Shown piece after piece: positions 14,358 through 22,365 of a DNA stretch of 22,387 nt. The notes under the pieces are model-generated. The model did not search any database. It saw nothing but the letters and a program-made list of their open reading frames with translations, and was not told the DNA's origin. Origin of the DNA: Acidiluteibacter sp965660325 (lineage in GTDB: Bacteria > Bacteroidota > Bacteroidia > Flavobacteriales_E > Vicingaceae); assembly GCA_965660325.1 (NCBI GenBank), contig CBFHZL010000033.1, positions 1-22,387 of the forward strand, given 5' to 3'. The number at the start of each line of letters is the position of its first letter. Positions within the stretch are counted from its first letter, which is position 1. Both the position numbers and the translations under genes were made by a program.

Positions 14358-15158
14358 ATGCGATTTATTACCTCTCTCAAAACAGGTTTTTTAGGCTACT
14401 CCGATGCGATGGCTTTTATCCACGAACATAAAATGTATCGGTTTTTTTTGTGGCCAATTGTTATGCATATTGCCCTATTTTTATTGGGCTTTTCAGGAGT
14501 TTCATACCTAACAGATGTCACCATTGAATTTTTAAAATCTTTTGTAGCTGAAAACCCTGAAGCGTGGTATAATTCCGAAGCACTGCAAGGAATCTTAGCC
14601 GTGACGCTATGGGTCATTTTGCGAATTTTCTTTTTTATCGCGTTCGCCTACGTTGGAGGATATGTGGTTTTACTTTTATTGTCTCCTATACTATCATTAG
14701 TGGCCGCCAAAACCACCGAAAAAATTACAAACGATAGTGTTCCATTTAAATTAACGCAATTCTTAAACGATATATTAAGAGGTGTTGCCATGGCAGCTAG
14801 AAATTTCTTTTATCAATTGATAATTACCATTGGGCTACTGATTATTGGGTTTATACCCATTTTAGGGTGGCTCTCACCAATCTTACTTTTTGGGGTTTCT
14901 AGCTTTTTCTATGGATACTCTTTCTTGGATTATAGTTTAGAAAGCAAAGGAGTAAATTATGGAGAAAGCGTTCAATTTGTCAACAAAAACAAAACACTTT
15001 CATTTGCGCTGGGTTTACCTTATGTATTGTTATTGTTAATACCATTCGTAGGCTTGATACTGGCCGGTTTTCTTGCAATAGTAAGTACAGTTGCTGCCAC
15101 AATGGCTATTCACAAAACACCCTATTTATCACAACTACCAAAAGAGTTAACCCATTAA
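14358..15158 (+). CDS. EI24-family membrane protein (CysZ-like)
   Basis: This 266-aa integral membrane protein fits the EI24 family (PF07264), which includes the CysZ sulfate transporter. It has an amphipathic N-terminus (MRFITSLKTGFLGYSDAMAF), hydrophobic segments at about 30-50, 80-118, 148-190 and 215-250, and the motif GWLSPILLFGVSSFFYGYSFLD at about 169-190 that is typical of the family. No cys genes are nearby, so sulfate transport is not supported by context and the substrate is unknown. Only 3 bases separate it from mqnA, which suggests one transcript. Confidence 0.82.
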   Translation: MRFITSLKTGFLGYSDAMAFIHEHKMYRFFLWPIVMHIALFLLGFSGVSYLTDVTIEFLKSFVAENPEAWYNSEALQGILAVTLWVILRIFFFIAFAYVGGYVVLLLLSPILSLVAAKTTEKITNDSVPFKLTQFLNDILRGVAMAARNFFYQLIITIGLLIIGFIPILGWLSPILLFGVSSFFYGYSFLDYSLESKGVNYGESVQFVNKNKTLSFALGLPYVLLLLIPFVGLILAGFLAIVSTVAATMAIHKTPYLSQLPKELTH

Positions 15159-15161
15159 TTA

Positions 15162-15911
15162 ATGATAAAGATTTCAGCTGTCTCCTACTTGAATACTCTC
15201 CCTTTTGCTTACGGCATTGAGCAATCTGACTACATTAAAAAAAATAGCCTTATTAATAGAGACATCCCATCTGAATGTGCACGCAAATTAAAAGAAGGTG
15301 AGGTAGATTTAGGCTTGGTACCTGTTGCCATTATCCCTCAAATTAAAAACCCTCATGTTATATCAAATTTTTGCATTGGTGCAATAGGCAAAGTACATTC
15401 TGTTAACCTTTACAGCCATACCCCTATTGACCAAATTACTGAGATCGTTCTCGATTACCAGTCGAAAACTTCCGTAAATTTATGTAAAGTACTCTGTAAA
15501 CATTATTGGGATATTTCTCCTTCCTTCATACAAGGTGCGGCAGGTTACGAGCAAGAAGTTCAACCAAATCAAGCTGCTGTAATAATTGGTGACAGAACCT
15601 TTAACATAGGCGAAGAATTTCCCTATGTGTATGATTTATCAGAAGAATGGCATCACATGACAGGTTTGCCGTTTGTATTCGCTGCTTGGGTGGCCAACAG
15701 ACCATTACCTGATGAGTACATCTCAGCATTTAATAAAGCAGCAGAATTTGGATTAGAGCATGTAAAAGAAGCGATTGCATTTGGAAAAATCTCCATCATA
15801 TCACCTGATGAGCAATATCAATACTTGACCAAGTCAATCAGCTATTCACTTGATGAACAAAAGCGAAAAGGTCTCGCTCATTTTTTATCATTATTAGAAT
15901 CTGTAGCATAA
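15162..15911 (+). CDS. mqnA: Chorismate dehydratase MqnA (futalosine menaquinone pathway)
   Basis: MqnA converts chorismate to 3-enolpyruvylbenzoate, the first committed step of the futalosine route to menaquinone, in the cytoplasm. The 249-aa length and motifs fit. AVSYLNTLPF at 6-15 includes the substrate-contacting Asn11; RDIPSECARKLKEGEVDLGLVP at 33-54 and GLPFVFAAW are family signatures of this periplasmic-binding-protein-like fold. It follows the EI24-family gene by 3 bases and ends in a strong terminator. Its presence implies that mqnB, mqnC, mqnD and mqnE lie elsewhere in the genome. Confidence 0.93.
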   Translation: MIKISAVSYLNTLPFAYGIEQSDYIKKNSLINRDIPSECARKLKEGEVDLGLVPVAIIPQIKNPHVISNFCIGAIGKVHSVNLYSHTPIDQITEIVLDYQSKTSVNLCKVLCKHYWDISPSFIQGAAGYEQEVQPNQAAVIIGDRTFNIGEEFPYVYDLSEEWHHMTGLPFVFAAWVANRPLPDEYISAFNKAAEFGLEHVKEAIAFGKISIISPDEQYQYLTKSISYSLDEQKRKGLAHFLSLLESVA

Positions 15912-15948
15912 AAAAAGGGAAGAATCAATTGACCCTCCCCTTTTTTTT
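15911..15948. terminator. Bidirectional terminator between mqnA and the DUF2911 gene
   Basis: An A-run plus GGGAAG (15911-15922) pairs, with one mismatch, with CTCCCC plus an eight-T run (15935-15948). The symmetry of A-run, stem and T-run gives a U-tail on both strands, so it can end mqnA (+) and the convergent gene at 15962 (-). Confidence 0.75.
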
Positions 15949-15961
15949 ACAGTAAAACTGA

Positions 15962-16801
15962 TTATTTTTTCTTTGCAGACCAAGCTGCGATATTCGCTTT
16001 GTTCATTTTAATATAAGGGCCGTAATTTGCTTCTTCAGATAACTTCAACGATCGCTCAGCTGTTTTTATTGCTGATTTCGTATCGCCCATTTTGTGTTGA
16101 ATCAAAGATAGCGTGTATACATTCCAAAATTTAGCAGCTATGTCTACTGACTTTTTAGACCAAGCTAATGCTTGCTCTAAATCTTTGTCGTTGTCGTAAT
16201 AATAACGTGCGCTTGAATTGTAAACACCATAAGCACCTTCGATTTTAGCAATCTCTGCTTTAATATTTTTTTCCGCTTGAGCAGAAGCATCAGCAGAAAT
16301 AGTAAAACTAATGGCAGTAGTTGCCCAATTTAAGTGAACGTCTGTTGTATTATCCGTTACGTTTCTAAATGAAAACATCATTCTTTCAGTAGAAGGCGCT
16401 TCCATAGGCTTCACTTCTATCTCAACTGCATTGTTAGCAGCATCATATTGTCCTGTACTAGCAGTAGCATTCGTGTTGAACATTACCTTCCAAGAATCTT
16501 TTCCAGGCATTGTAAAAATAGAGTAAGACCCTGCTTTTAACTCTTTATCTCCAATCATTACATCATTTGAAACCGTAATTTTAGTTGCAGAATTTGCACC
16601 TGTTCTCCACAATTGGTCAAATGGTACTAAATCACCAAATATTTCACGGTCTTTTACTCCTGGTCTCGAGTATTCAATGGTTACGTCAGTTAAACCAAAC
16701 GTTTGCATTACCATCGCTTTAGGGCTTGGCTGCGGTAAATCTTGTGCGTAAACACCTGCTGCAATTATTACGGCAGAGAATAATGTAAATAGCTTTTTCA
16801 T
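15962..16801 (-). CDS. Secreted DUF2911 protein with TPR-like C-terminus
   Basis: This 279-aa protein has a signal peptide cleaved after VYA (about residue 19), giving a mature N-terminus QDLPQPSPKA. Residues about 25-175 are the DUF2911 domain, with the conserved YSRPGVKDREIFGDLVPFD (44-62) and LWRTGANSAT (64-73) segments and an SYSIFTMPG strand. Residues about 185-279 are helical pairs resembling tetratricopeptide repeats (LEQALAWSKKSVDIAAKFWN, KSAIKTAERSLKLSEE). The family has no assigned function; a periplasmic or outer-membrane location is inferred. It is a single gene with its own promoter and a shared terminator. Confidence 0.9.
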   Translation of the reverse strand: MKKLFTLFSAVIIAAGVYAQDLPQPSPKAMVMQTFGLTDVTIEYSRPGVKDREIFGDLVPFDQLWRTGANSATKITVSNDVMIGDKELKAGSYSIFTMPGKDSWKVMFNTNATASTGQYDAANNAVEIEVKPMEAPSTERMMFSFRNVTDNTTDVHLNWATTAISFTISADASAQAEKNIKAEIAKIEGAYGVYNSSARYYYDNDKDLEQALAWSKKSVDIAAKFWNVYTLSLIQHKMGDTKSAIKTAERSLKLSEEANYGPYIKMNKANIAAWSAKKK

Positions 16802-16826
16802 GTTGTAAATTAATTTATATGAATTT

Positions 16827-16834
16827 CAAATGTA
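16827..16834 (-). promoter_or_regulatory. -7 promoter element for the DUF2911 gene
   Basis: TACATTTG on the minus strand matches TAnnTTTG and lies 25 bases before the ATG at 16801. It shows that this gene is transcribed separately from the rsmG operon upstream. Confidence 0.5.
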
Positions 16835-16873
16835 CTTAACCCTAATGGGGTCTGAATGTTCGTTTCACAATTT

Positions 16874-17503
16874 TTAAGAAAGCGTCATATGAACGACTTT
16901 CTTTGTTTCAAAAAAGTCTTCATCAAAATGATGGCTTAAGTGATACAGCTGATGAGGTAGAGCTACCTCGTTTAATTCTTCTGTTAAATCACCACCTTTT
17001 AAAAATAGAAAACCATTAGTTAATTCATTAAATCCGTCTTTTTTTATTTTATTTCTAACCCATGGAACGAATCCCGCTGTTCGTGTAACTGCCCTACTTA
17101 CAATAAAATCAAATTTTCCTTCTACTTTTTCTGCACGTTGATGAGCAGCAGTTAAATTGTTTAATCCAAGTGATTCTGCAACTGCCTTTACCACTTTTAT
17201 CTTCTTGCCGATAGCATCGACCAGATGAAAACTGCAATCAGGAAATAAAATCGCCAATGGAATCCCGGGAAAACCTCCGCCCGTTCCTACATCTAGAATC
17301 GCTGTAGCAGGCTTAAATTGAATCACCTTCGCTATACCCAATCCATGCAATACATGTCGTACATATAGTTCATCTAAATCTTTACGAGAAATTACGTTAA
17401 TCTGTGCATTCCATTCTTCGTAGAGCTGCTGCAATTGATTAAACTGATCGATTTGTTTTGGTGTAATATCAGGGAAATAATGCTGAATTATATCACTTTG
17501 CAT
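16874..17503 (-). CDS. rsmG: 16S rRNA (guanine527-N7)-methyltransferase RsmG
   Basis: RsmG (formerly GidB) methylates G527 of 16S rRNA using S-adenosylmethionine; its loss causes low-level streptomycin resistance in several bacteria. The 209 aa match the family length. Landmarks are WNAQINVISRKD at 31-42, the conserved RHVLHGL at 49-55, the SAM-binding LDVGTGGGFPGIPLAI at 70-85, and FIVSRAVT near 133-140. It is the last gene of the minus-strand operon, 15 bases after the sigma factor gene, with no clear terminator before the next promoter. Confidence 0.95.
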   Translation of the reverse strand: MQSDIIQHYFPDITPKQIDQFNQLQQLYEEWNAQINVISRKDLDELYVRHVLHGLGIAKVIQFKPATAILDVGTGGGFPGIPLAILFPDCSFHLVDAIGKKIKVVKAVAESLGLNNLTAAHQRAEKVEGKFDFIVSRAVTRTAGFVPWVRNKIKKDGFNELTNGFLFLKGGDLTEELNEVALPHQLYHLSHHFDEDFFETKKVVHMTLS

Positions 17504-17518
17504 AGGTCAATTATCTTT

Positions 17519-18115
17519 TTAAAACGTGTCTTTGGTATCTTCGAGCATATCATTTAGCAGTGCTCTTGCTCTAAACAGCTGAGCTTTCACAGTCCCCAAT
17601 GGCAAGTTGCACTCTGCAGCAATTTCTTCGTAACTGTATTCATCAAAATAACGCAATGAAACTAACTCCCGATATGGCGATTTTAAATTACTAACGGCGC
17701 TCCGCATTTTAGCTAACTTTTGCTGATGCATAAAAGCTTGTTCAGGATTCTTTCCTTCTGCCTTCACTTCCATGGACCACTGATTGCTTCCCTGATCATC
17801 TTCTTGATCTAGTGATAGAGTTTTCATTCGTTTCTTTCGAATAAAATCAATGCAGTGATTAGAGGCAATTCGGTAAAGCCATGTGCTAAATGCATAATTA
17901 GATGTATACTGATCAAGACGCAGAAAAGCTTTTCCAAAAACTTCCATTACCAAGTCCTCAGCTTCTCGCTTATCATGGACCATTTTCAGCACTAAGAAAT
18001 AAATGGAGTCGTGATATCCTTCTAACAAATCAGCATAGGCACTTTGCGAACCAGCTAGAGCGGCCTCTATAAGTCGCTTATCACGTTTACCTTTTTCTGT
18101 AAGTTCAGTTTTCAT
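17519..18115 (-). CDS. ECF-type RNA polymerase sigma factor
   Basis: This 198-aa protein has the two-domain layout of extracytoplasmic-function sigma factors. Region 2 (about 23-97) includes EAEDLVMEVFGKAFLRLDQY and FSTWLYRIASNHCIDFIRKK; region 4 (about 134-188) includes LVSLRYFDEYSYEEIA and LPLGTVKAQLFRAR. The ATG at 18115 is preferred because it overlaps the glycosyltransferase stop as ATGA; a TTG two codons upstream is the alternative. No anti-sigma factor with a membrane helix lies nearby, so control is probably by expression or a distant partner. Its target promoters are unknown. Confidence 0.92.
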   Translation of the reverse strand: MKTELTEKGKRDKRLIEAALAGSQSAYADLLEGYHDSIYFLVLKMVHDKREAEDLVMEVFGKAFLRLDQYTSNYAFSTWLYRIASNHCIDFIRKKRMKTLSLDQEDDQGSNQWSMEVKAEGKNPEQAFMHQQKLAKMRSAVSNLKSPYRELVSLRYFDEYSYEEIAAECNLPLGTVKAQLFRARALLNDMLEDTKDTF

Positions 18116-19236
18116 TTCCAATTATTGTCTTTGATTAGAATCCCAGTTAAACCCAAGTATAACATATTTAACAGTGATATAATGGTATAGATTGGAGTTC
18201 CTAAAGGCAGATTTAGCTCGTTGATTCTACGCATTCCGATATTAAATATACTAAAATGAATCAACAGAGTTGCCACAAAAATAAGAATAATCGTCAAGGG
18301 ATTTGGGGCAAATAAAGCAGGAATCCAAGCAAAATAAACGATGAACTTGGATAAGGTAAACCATCCCAACAACAACTTAAATTTTGTTTGATAATAAGCA
18401 GATGTAGATTGATGTCTTCGTTTTTGTTTCCACCAATTAATCAACTTTTGTTTTGGTTCAGAACGAGTTTCAGCGGATTCGTCCATCACAACAGCTACAT
18501 TATTTTTACGAGCATTTTCTTGTATAAACAAGTCGTCGTCACCAGATGCTAAATGAAGGTGATTAATAAATCCTTTGGATTCAATAAACAATTGGCGTTT
18601 GTATGCCATATTTCTACCCACGCCCATGTATGCCAGTTTAGCCTTTGCAAAACCAAAACTCAAAAGAGCTATTTCAGCAGCATCATATCGAATAAGCGCA
18701 TTCAACCATCCTGGTTTTTTATGGTAGGCACCGTAGCCTAATACAATCTCTATTTGATCACTAAAGGGCGCTACCATTTTTGCTACCCATTGATTGGATT
18801 GAGGAGAACAATCAGCATCAGTAAACAATAAGATGGGATATTTTGCATAAAATATGGCCTTTGTTAAGGTTGATTTCTTTCCTGAACTGTGCCAATCTTG
18901 AACATCTAAAAAACGGAGATGAGTATACTGATCTTGAAACTCCTTAATTACTTCAGCGGTATCGTCTGTGCTATGATCACTTGCGACTATTACTTCATAC
19001 AGTGGATAGTCTTGCTCTAAAACACTAGTTAAGTGATGCCGTAGATTTTTAGACTCATTCTTGGCGGCAATAATCACACTTACCCCATCTCTTTCAGCCA
19101 ATTCATCCTGCTCCGATTGTAGATCTTTTTTGATAAACCCTAATGGCAGAAAGATAAAAAGTAAGAACAAGACAAATGAAAGTGCAAAAAAGCCGTATAC
19201 AATACTAAAGAACATAAAATAAGTGGCGTCGAACAT
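18112..19236 (-). CDS. Membrane-anchored family 2 glycosyltransferase
   Basis: This 374-aa inner-membrane enzyme should transfer a sugar from a nucleotide donor to a lipid or polysaccharide acceptor on the cytoplasmic face. An N-terminal helix (about 8-34) precedes the GT-A domain: VSVIIAAKNESKNL at 52-65, the DxD metal site FTDADCSP at 138-145, SGDDDLF at 231-237 carrying the catalytic acid, and a QKRRHQST motif at 271-278 in the place of QxxRW. Two or three C-terminal helices (about 288-370) follow. This layout resembles processive or polyprenol-linked GT2 enzymes. It is the first gene of the operon with the sigma factor and rsmG; the substrate is unknown. Confidence 0.9.
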   Translation of the reverse strand: MFDATYFMFFSIVYGFFALSFVLFLLFIFLPLGFIKKDLQSEQDELAERDGVSVIIAAKNESKNLRHHLTSVLEQDYPLYEVIVASDHSTDDTAEVIKEFQDQYTHLRFLDVQDWHSSGKKSTLTKAIFYAKYPILLFTDADCSPQSNQWVAKMVAPFSDQIEIVLGYGAYHKKPGWLNALIRYDAAEIALLSFGFAKAKLAYMGVGRNMAYKRQLFIESKGFINHLHLASGDDDLFIQENARKNNVAVVMDESAETRSEPKQKLINWWKQKRRHQSTSAYYQTKFKLLLGWFTLSKFIVYFAWIPALFAPNPLTIILIFVATLLIHFSIFNIGMRRINELNLPLGTPIYTIISLLNMLYLGLTGILIKDNNWK

Positions 19237-19259
19237 TTTTTAATTTGCTAATAGGCCTG

Positions 19260-19267
19260 CAAATGTA
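19260..19267 (-). promoter_or_regulatory. -7 promoter element for the glycosyltransferase-sigma-rsmG operon
   Basis: TACATTTG on the minus strand matches TAnnTTTG and lies 23 bases before the ATG at 19236. It is divergent from the tgt element 24 bases away. Confidence 0.5.
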
Positions 19268-19291
19268 AAATTCTTTTCCTCGGGTTTTTGG

Positions 19292-19299
19292 TATCTTTG
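19292..19299 (+). promoter_or_regulatory. -7 promoter element for tgt
   Basis: TATCTTTG matches TAnnTTTG and lies 27 bases before the tgt ATG at 19327. Confidence 0.5.
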
Positions 19300-19326
19300 G
19301 CGAACTTTTTACAGCGCATAGGATAG

Positions 19327-20457
19327 ATGAAATTTACACTCGAAAAAACAGATGAAAACTCAAGAGCTAGAGCCGGCAGTATAACTACTGATCATGGCAC
19401 AATAGAAACACCCATTTTTATGCCTGTAGGTACAGCCGCTAGTGTAAAAGCTGTTCATCAACATGAGTTGAAAGATGATATAGAAGCTCAAATCATTTTA
19501 GGTAATACCTATCACCTTTTCCTTCGCCCGGGACTAGAAATACTTGAATCAGCCGGCGGATTGCATAAGTTCAATAATTGGAATGGCCCTATTCTGACCG
19601 ATAGCGGAGGTTATCAAGTATACTCCTTATCACAAAGAAGAAAAATAAACGAGGAAGGTGTTAAGTTTAAATCACATATTGACGGTAGTAAATTATTTTT
19701 TACACCGGAAAATGTAATGGATATTCAACGTACGATTGGTGCTGATTTTATTATGGCTTTTGATGAATGTACACCCTATCCTTGTGATTACCGATATGCT
19801 AAAAGGTCAATGCACATGACGCATAGATGGCTTAAACGCTGCTGTGATCGATTTGACTCAACTGAACCTAAATACGGATATAATCAAACGCTACTTCCGA
19901 TCGTACAAGGTAGTACATATAAAGATTTAAGAAGAGAGTCCGCAGAAACTATTGCATCTTTTGACCGTGAGGCAAATGCTATTGGTGGACTATCTGTAGG
20001 AGAGCCTGCAGAGGAAATGTATGAGATGACAGGAATTGTAACTGAAATACTTCCTGAAGATAAACCACGTTACCTTATGGGTGTCGGTACTCCTGCAAAT
20101 ATTTTAGAAAACATTGCCTTAGGAATTGACATGTTTGACTGTGTAATGCCGACAAGAAATGCTCGTAATGGCATGCTATTCACCAAAAACGGTTTTATGA
20201 ATATGCGCAACGAGAAGTGGAAAAACGATCACAGTGCGCTTGATGAGTTCGGTGATAGCTACGTGGACACAACTTACAGCAAGGCATATGTAAGGCACTT
20301 AGTTGTTTCCAAAGAGATTCTTGGAGCCCAAATAGCTACATTGCATAACCTGGCGTTTTACCTTTGGTTGGTAAAAGAAGCTAGGAGACAAATTCTTGCA
20401 GGTACGTTTACTGCATGGAAAACTGATATGGTAGAACGTGTACAGCGAAGACTTTAA
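19327..20457 (+). CDS. tgt: tRNA-guanine transglycosylase (queuosine synthesis), zinc cysteines absent
   Basis: Tgt exchanges guanine 34 for preQ1 in the anticodon of GUN tRNAs. The 376 aa match the bacterial enzyme: TPIFMPVGT at 28-36, ILTDSGGYQVYSL at 89-101 (Asp92 binds base), the nucleophile Asp271 in FDCVMPTRNARNG, and a C-terminal HNL with His340. In canonical Tgt a C-x-C-x2-C motif precedes YSRAYLRHL and, with that His, binds structural Zn2+. Here the aligned stretch GDSYVDTTYSKAYVRHL (309-325) has Gly309, Ser311 and Asp314 instead of the three Cys. The rest is well conserved, so the gene looks functional, and I recall a similar loss in other Bacteroidetes Tgt proteins. It starts an operon with the LptF/LptG permease 2 bases downstream. 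Confidence 0.95.
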   Translation: MKFTLEKTDENSRARAGSITTDHGTIETPIFMPVGTAASVKAVHQHELKDDIEAQIILGNTYHLFLRPGLEILESAGGLHKFNNWNGPILTDSGGYQVYSLSQRRKINEEGVKFKSHIDGSKLFFTPENVMDIQRTIGADFIMAFDECTPYPCDYRYAKRSMHMTHRWLKRCCDRFDSTEPKYGYNQTLLPIVQGSTYKDLRRESAETIASFDREANAIGGLSVGEPAEEMYEMTGIVTEILPEDKPRYLMGVGTPANILENIALGIDMFDCVMPTRNARNGMLFTKNGFMNMRNEKWKNDHSALDEFGDSYVDTTYSKAYVRHLVVSKEILGAQIATLHNLAFYLWLVKEARRQILAGTFTAWKTDMVERVQRRL

Positions 20458-20459
20458 GA

Positions 20460-21536
20460 ATGGGAATTTTAGACCGATATATTATCAAAAAGTTTCTAGG
20501 AACTTTTTTCTTTTCTATTGCATTGATTATCTCAATTGCAGTCGTTTTTGATATTACAGAAAAGTTAGATGACTTCATTGAAAGAGAGGCTCCGCTAAGA
20601 GCAATTGTCTTTGATTATTACCTCAACTTCATCCCCTATTTCGCTAACTTGTTTAGCTACTTGTTCGTGTTTATTTCTGTTATCTTTTTTACCTCTAAGA
20701 TGGCTTCTAATACAGAGATTATCTCCATTTTAGCGAGTGGTGTTAGTTTTAAACGGTTTCTACTTCCTTATTTTATTTCAGCAAGCATATTAGCCCTTCT
20801 ATCATTCTACCTTAATAACTTTTTAATACCAGATGCTAATAAAGCTAGGCTTGATTTCGAAGAGCAATACATCAGAAATAAATTTAGAAATGAAGAAAAA
20901 AATATTCACATTCAGCTAGATGATAGTTCGTATGCTTACTTAGAAAGTTATAATACGTGGGCAAATATTGGGTATAAGTTTTCTTTAGAAACGATTAAAG
21001 ATGGCCAACTAACCTACAAATTGTTATCCGATTATATTCAATGGGATAGTACAAAGAGCAACTGGGTAGCAAGAAATTATTATGAGCGATATATTGATGG
21101 TACCTCTGAAAGAATCATCGAAGGAAAATCTAAAGACACTGTTTTAAACATTACACCAGCAGATTTCAATAGAAGAGATAATTCAGTAGGATCACTCGAT
21201 TATTATGCCTTAAATGAAGCAATTAATCGTGAGAAATTTAGAGGATCTCCGAAAGCAGTTTACTACGAATTAGAAAAGTACAGTCGATTAGCTTCTCCCT
21301 TTGCCACATTTGTACTAACGCTTATAGGCGTATCCATTGCAAGTAGAAAAGTGCGAGGAGGTATAGGCGTTCACATCGGGTTTGGACTCGCAATAAGTTT
21401 TACTTACATCTTATTTATGCAGGTTTCAGAAACCTTTGCTACCAACGGAAACTTCAATCCAATACTAGCGGTGTGGATTCCAAACATTACTTTTGGGCTG
21501 TTGGCGATATACCTTTTAGCAAAAGCTCCTAAATAG
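20460..21536 (+). CDS. LptF/LptG-family permease (lipopolysaccharide export)
   Basis: This is a subunit of the inner-membrane LptB2FG transporter that extracts LPS and feeds it to the Lpt bridge. The 358 aa show the YjgP/YjgQ layout: a characteristic start (MGILDRYIIKKFLGTFFFSI), three N-terminal helices (about 12-31, 55-77, 98-121) around the coupling segment MASNTEIISILASGVSFKR (81-99), a periplasmic beta-jellyroll (about 130-270), and three C-terminal helices (about 277-355). LptF and LptG cannot be told apart here. It follows tgt by 2 bases, and its 3' end overlaps the convergent ispE by 8 bases. Confidence 0.93.
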   Translation: MGILDRYIIKKFLGTFFFSIALIISIAVVFDITEKLDDFIEREAPLRAIVFDYYLNFIPYFANLFSYLFVFISVIFFTSKMASNTEIISILASGVSFKRFLLPYFISASILALLSFYLNNFLIPDANKARLDFEEQYIRNKFRNEEKNIHIQLDDSSYAYLESYNTWANIGYKFSLETIKDGQLTYKLLSDYIQWDSTKSNWVARNYYERYIDGTSERIIEGKSKDTVLNITPADFNRRDNSVGSLDYYALNEAINREKFRGSPKAVYYELEKYSRLASPFATFVLTLIGVSIASRKVRGGIGVHIGFGLAISFTYILFMQVSETFATNGNFNPILAVWIPNITFGLLAIYLLAKAPK

Positions 21537-22341
21537 TAAGCTTAGAAGCATAAACAAGTGCATTCTCAAATTTCACCTTTGGTGGAATTGATTTAAACAA
21601 ACCATAAATGGTGGACCCACTTCCGCTCATTGCAGCATAAAACGCACCATATTCATAAAGTTTTGACTTTACTGTTTTTAGGTATGGTAACTGTCCAAAT
21701 ATAGAGGGCTCGAAATCATTATGAACAAATGCCTTCCAGTCGTCAACTGGCATACTTAAGCGGTCTGTTAGATTATAATCAGGTATTTTAGGTACGACTC
21801 CTGCATAAGCCATTTGTGTGCTTACGTGTTCGTTAGGGTAAACCAATACAATGTAATACTCCGATAAATCTAAGTCTACCTCTTTAAAAACATCTCCCTT
21901 CTCAATCGCTAGAACAGGTTTATTTTGAATAAAAAATGCGCAATCACTACCCAACAATCTGGCAAAGTCTTCCAGTTCACTTATCGAAATATTTAATGAA
22001 AAGAGTGCATTCAGCCCTTTCAAAACAAAAGCGGCATCGGCAGATCCACCGCCAAGACCTGCACCAATAGGTATGTTCTTTTTCAAATGGATGGTAACTT
22101 CCGGAAGATCATACTTACTTTTCAACAGGTAATATGCCTTCAAGCAGAGGTTGTCTTTCGCTGCCCCTGGAATTGGAATACCAGAAGCAGTAAAGCGAGT
22201 ACCGGATGTGGATTCAATAATTTCTAGCTCATCCGACCAAGGAATCGGAACAAAGACACTTTCGATAGAATGAAATCCATCACTGCGTTTTTCAGTAATA
22301 TTAAGACCTAAGTTTATTTTAGCGTTGGGAAAAAAGTTCAT
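21529..22341 (-). CDS. ispE: 4-diphosphocytidyl-2-C-methyl-D-erythritol kinase IspE
   Basis: IspE phosphorylates CDP-methylerythritol at the 2-position in the non-mevalonate (MEP) isoprenoid pathway, which also supplies the menaquinone side chain. The 270-aa GHMP kinase shows NAKINLGLNI at 6-15 (Lys8), GFHSIESVF at 22-30, the ATP loop PIGAGLGGGSADAA at 91-104, the catalytic Asp134 in LGSDCAFF, and AMSGSGSTIYGLF near the C-terminus. Its own promoter box lies 16 bases upstream. Its stop lies inside the end of the convergent LptF/LptG gene, with no terminator between. Confidence 0.95.
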   Translation of the reverse strand: MNFFPNAKINLGLNITEKRSDGFHSIESVFVPIPWSDELEIIESTSGTRFTASGIPIPGAAKDNLCLKAYYLLKSKYDLPEVTIHLKKNIPIGAGLGGGSADAAFVLKGLNALFSLNISISELEDFARLLGSDCAFFIQNKPVLAIEKGDVFKEVDLDLSEYYIVLVYPNEHVSTQMAYAGVVPKIPDYNLTDRLSMPVDDWKAFVHNDFEPSIFGQLPYLKTVKSKLYEYGAFYAAMSGSGSTIYGLFKSIPPKVKFENALVYASKLTI

Positions 22342-22357
22342 TCAAATGATTTTTTTG

Positions 22358-22365
22358 CAAATATA
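22358..22365 (-). promoter_or_regulatory. -7 promoter element for ispE
   Basis: TATATTTG on the minus strand matches TAnnTTTG and lies 16 bases before the ATG at 22341. The remaining bases to the right edge (22366-22387) are non-coding as far as can be seen. Confidence 0.5.

Noticed and set aside
14358..15158. Calling the EI24-family protein CysZ sulfate transporter
   Set aside because: No sulfur-assimilation gene is nearby, and the family contains members of other or unknown function.
16839..16852. ACCC/GGGT mini-hairpin as a terminator for rsmG
   Set aside because: The stem is only four pairs and no T-run follows on either strand.
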